A DNA stretch of 5,879 bases from Fimenecus sp051881335 (GTDB lineage: Bacteria; Bacillota; Clostridia; Oscillospirales; Acutalibacteraceae). Position numbers and translations under genes: made by a program. The DNA is taken from assembly GCA_051881335.1 (NCBI GenBank), contig JBJEPR010000059.1:1-5879 (forward strand). Direction: 5' to 3'. Shown here one piece after another: positions 5,769 through 5,879 of the stretch. The notes below the pieces were generated by a model. That model saw nothing but the letters and a program-made list of their open reading frames with translations, had not been told where the DNA came from and made no database searches. Numbering within the stretch: the first letter of the stretch is position 1; each line of letters begins with the position of its first letter.

Positions 5769-5827
5769 TGAGAAAAGTTTATGAAATGAACCGTCCAAGT
5801 TGGCAGGCTTCGGGCGGTTATTTCTTT
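5731..5827 (+). ncRNA. Small structured RNA, candidate type I antitoxin (antisense) RNA
   Basis: About 97 bases lie between the strong promoter and a terminator-like 3' end. The 5' hairpin has an outer stem ATAAGG/CCTTAT (5733-5738 with 5763-5768) and inner pairs GCT/AGC (5740-5742 with 5758-5760) and GCCG/CGGT (5744-5747 with 5753-5756), closed by the loop ATAGA. A 19-base linker (5770-5788) follows. The 3' hairpin pairs AACCGTCC (5789-5796) with GGGCGGTT (5812-5819), plus AAG/CTT inside, and is followed by ATTTCTTT. The layout resembles, from memory, antitoxin RNAs that converge on holin-like (Hol-Tox) type I toxin genes in Firmicutes. That family assignment is inference; that it is a transcribed structured RNA is much better supported. 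Confidence 0.55.
5789..5827 (+). terminator. Terminator-like hairpin at the 3' end of the small RNA
   Basis: An eight-base-pair stem with one G-U pair (5789-5796 with 5812-5819), extended by AAG/CTT with one bulged C, is followed by ATTTCTTT (5820-5827). The T-tract is imperfect and is cut short at 5828, where the sequence seems to change character. Confidence 0.55.
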
Positions 5828-5828
5828 A

Positions 5829-5879
5829 GGCTCTTTGTCAAATGTTGGGGAAAACAGTAAAAACAGAAATAAGAGATGA
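5829..5879. mobile_element. Possible left end of an ISL3-type insertion sequence (partial)
   Basis: From 5829 the sequence reads GGCTCTTTGTCAAATGTTGG, which resembles the terminal inverted repeat of ISL3-family elements as I remember it. It starts immediately after the short T-tract of the small RNA. The eight bases before it, TTTCTTTA (5821-5828), are AT-rich, like the 8-base target duplications of that family. No transposase coding and no second end are inside the window, so this rests on one remembered motif. Confidence 0.35.

Noticed and set aside
5786..5860. 24-codon plus-strand frame beginning ATG AAC CGT across the small RNA 3' hairpin
   Set aside because: There is no ribosome-binding site, it reads through both arms of a terminator-like hairpin and across the suspected insertion boundary, and the product is not a typical toxin.
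5818..5877. Minus-strand frame open to the window edge and ending Lys-Lys-stop, as a possible intact toxin
   Set aside because: Codons before the last two read through the suspected insertion-sequence end and give no start codon or convincing membrane-peptide sequence; only the last codons may derive from a toxin.

Overview
The window looks like chromosomal DNA of a spore-forming member of the Clostridia (Firmicutes). The main reason is a full-length sporulation sigma factor with the sigma-G N-terminal signature. Gram-positive-type Shine-Dalgarno sites, AT-rich sigma-A promoters and Firmicutes-type pncB and CapA proteins agree with this. Base composition is fairly balanced, which would suit an Oscillospiraceae/Ruminococcaceae-like lineage, but the exact taxon is inference.

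Layout: on the minus strand, reading leftward from about 1400, a nitroreductase-family flavoprotein is followed one base later by a polytopic membrane protein that runs off the left edge. On the plus strand, divergent from these, is a run of pncB (nicotinate phosphoribosyltransferase), ppa (family I inorganic pyrophosphatase, ATGA overlap with pncB) and a membrane-anchored CapA/PgsA-family protein. This run closes with a strong intrinsic terminator at 4804-4839. Two back-to-back sigma-A-type promoters sit in the 1401-1528 gap and serve the two directions. sigG then stands as a single-gene unit between two hairpins.

How the genes fit: PncB makes nicotinate mononucleotide and releases pyrophosphate. 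Ppa destroys that pyrophosphate and would pull the NAD salvage step forward, so their translational coupling makes biochemical sense. CapA and SigG have no obvious metabolic link to this pair. SigG would act in the forespore. Its upstream region has a sigma-F/G-like promoter with a wrong spacer and a probable GTG start at the right distance from the ribosome-binding site, both of which would keep expression low.

The last 220 bases hold no convincing protein gene but are the most interesting part. A near-perfect extended -10 sigma-A promoter (TTGACA-17-TAGAAT) drives a short structured RNA ending in a terminator-like hairpin near 5827. Read on the opposite strand, the same bases look like the 3' end of a small type I toxin message: a Lys-Lys-stop end followed by two hairpins. 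Directly after the RNA's 3' end the sequence changes to what resembles a terminal inverted repeat of an ISL3-type insertion sequence. I suggest an antitoxin RNA of a holin-like type I toxin-antitoxin locus, left after an insertion displaced the toxin gene. The RNA unit is well supported by the sequence; its family and the insertion are inference.
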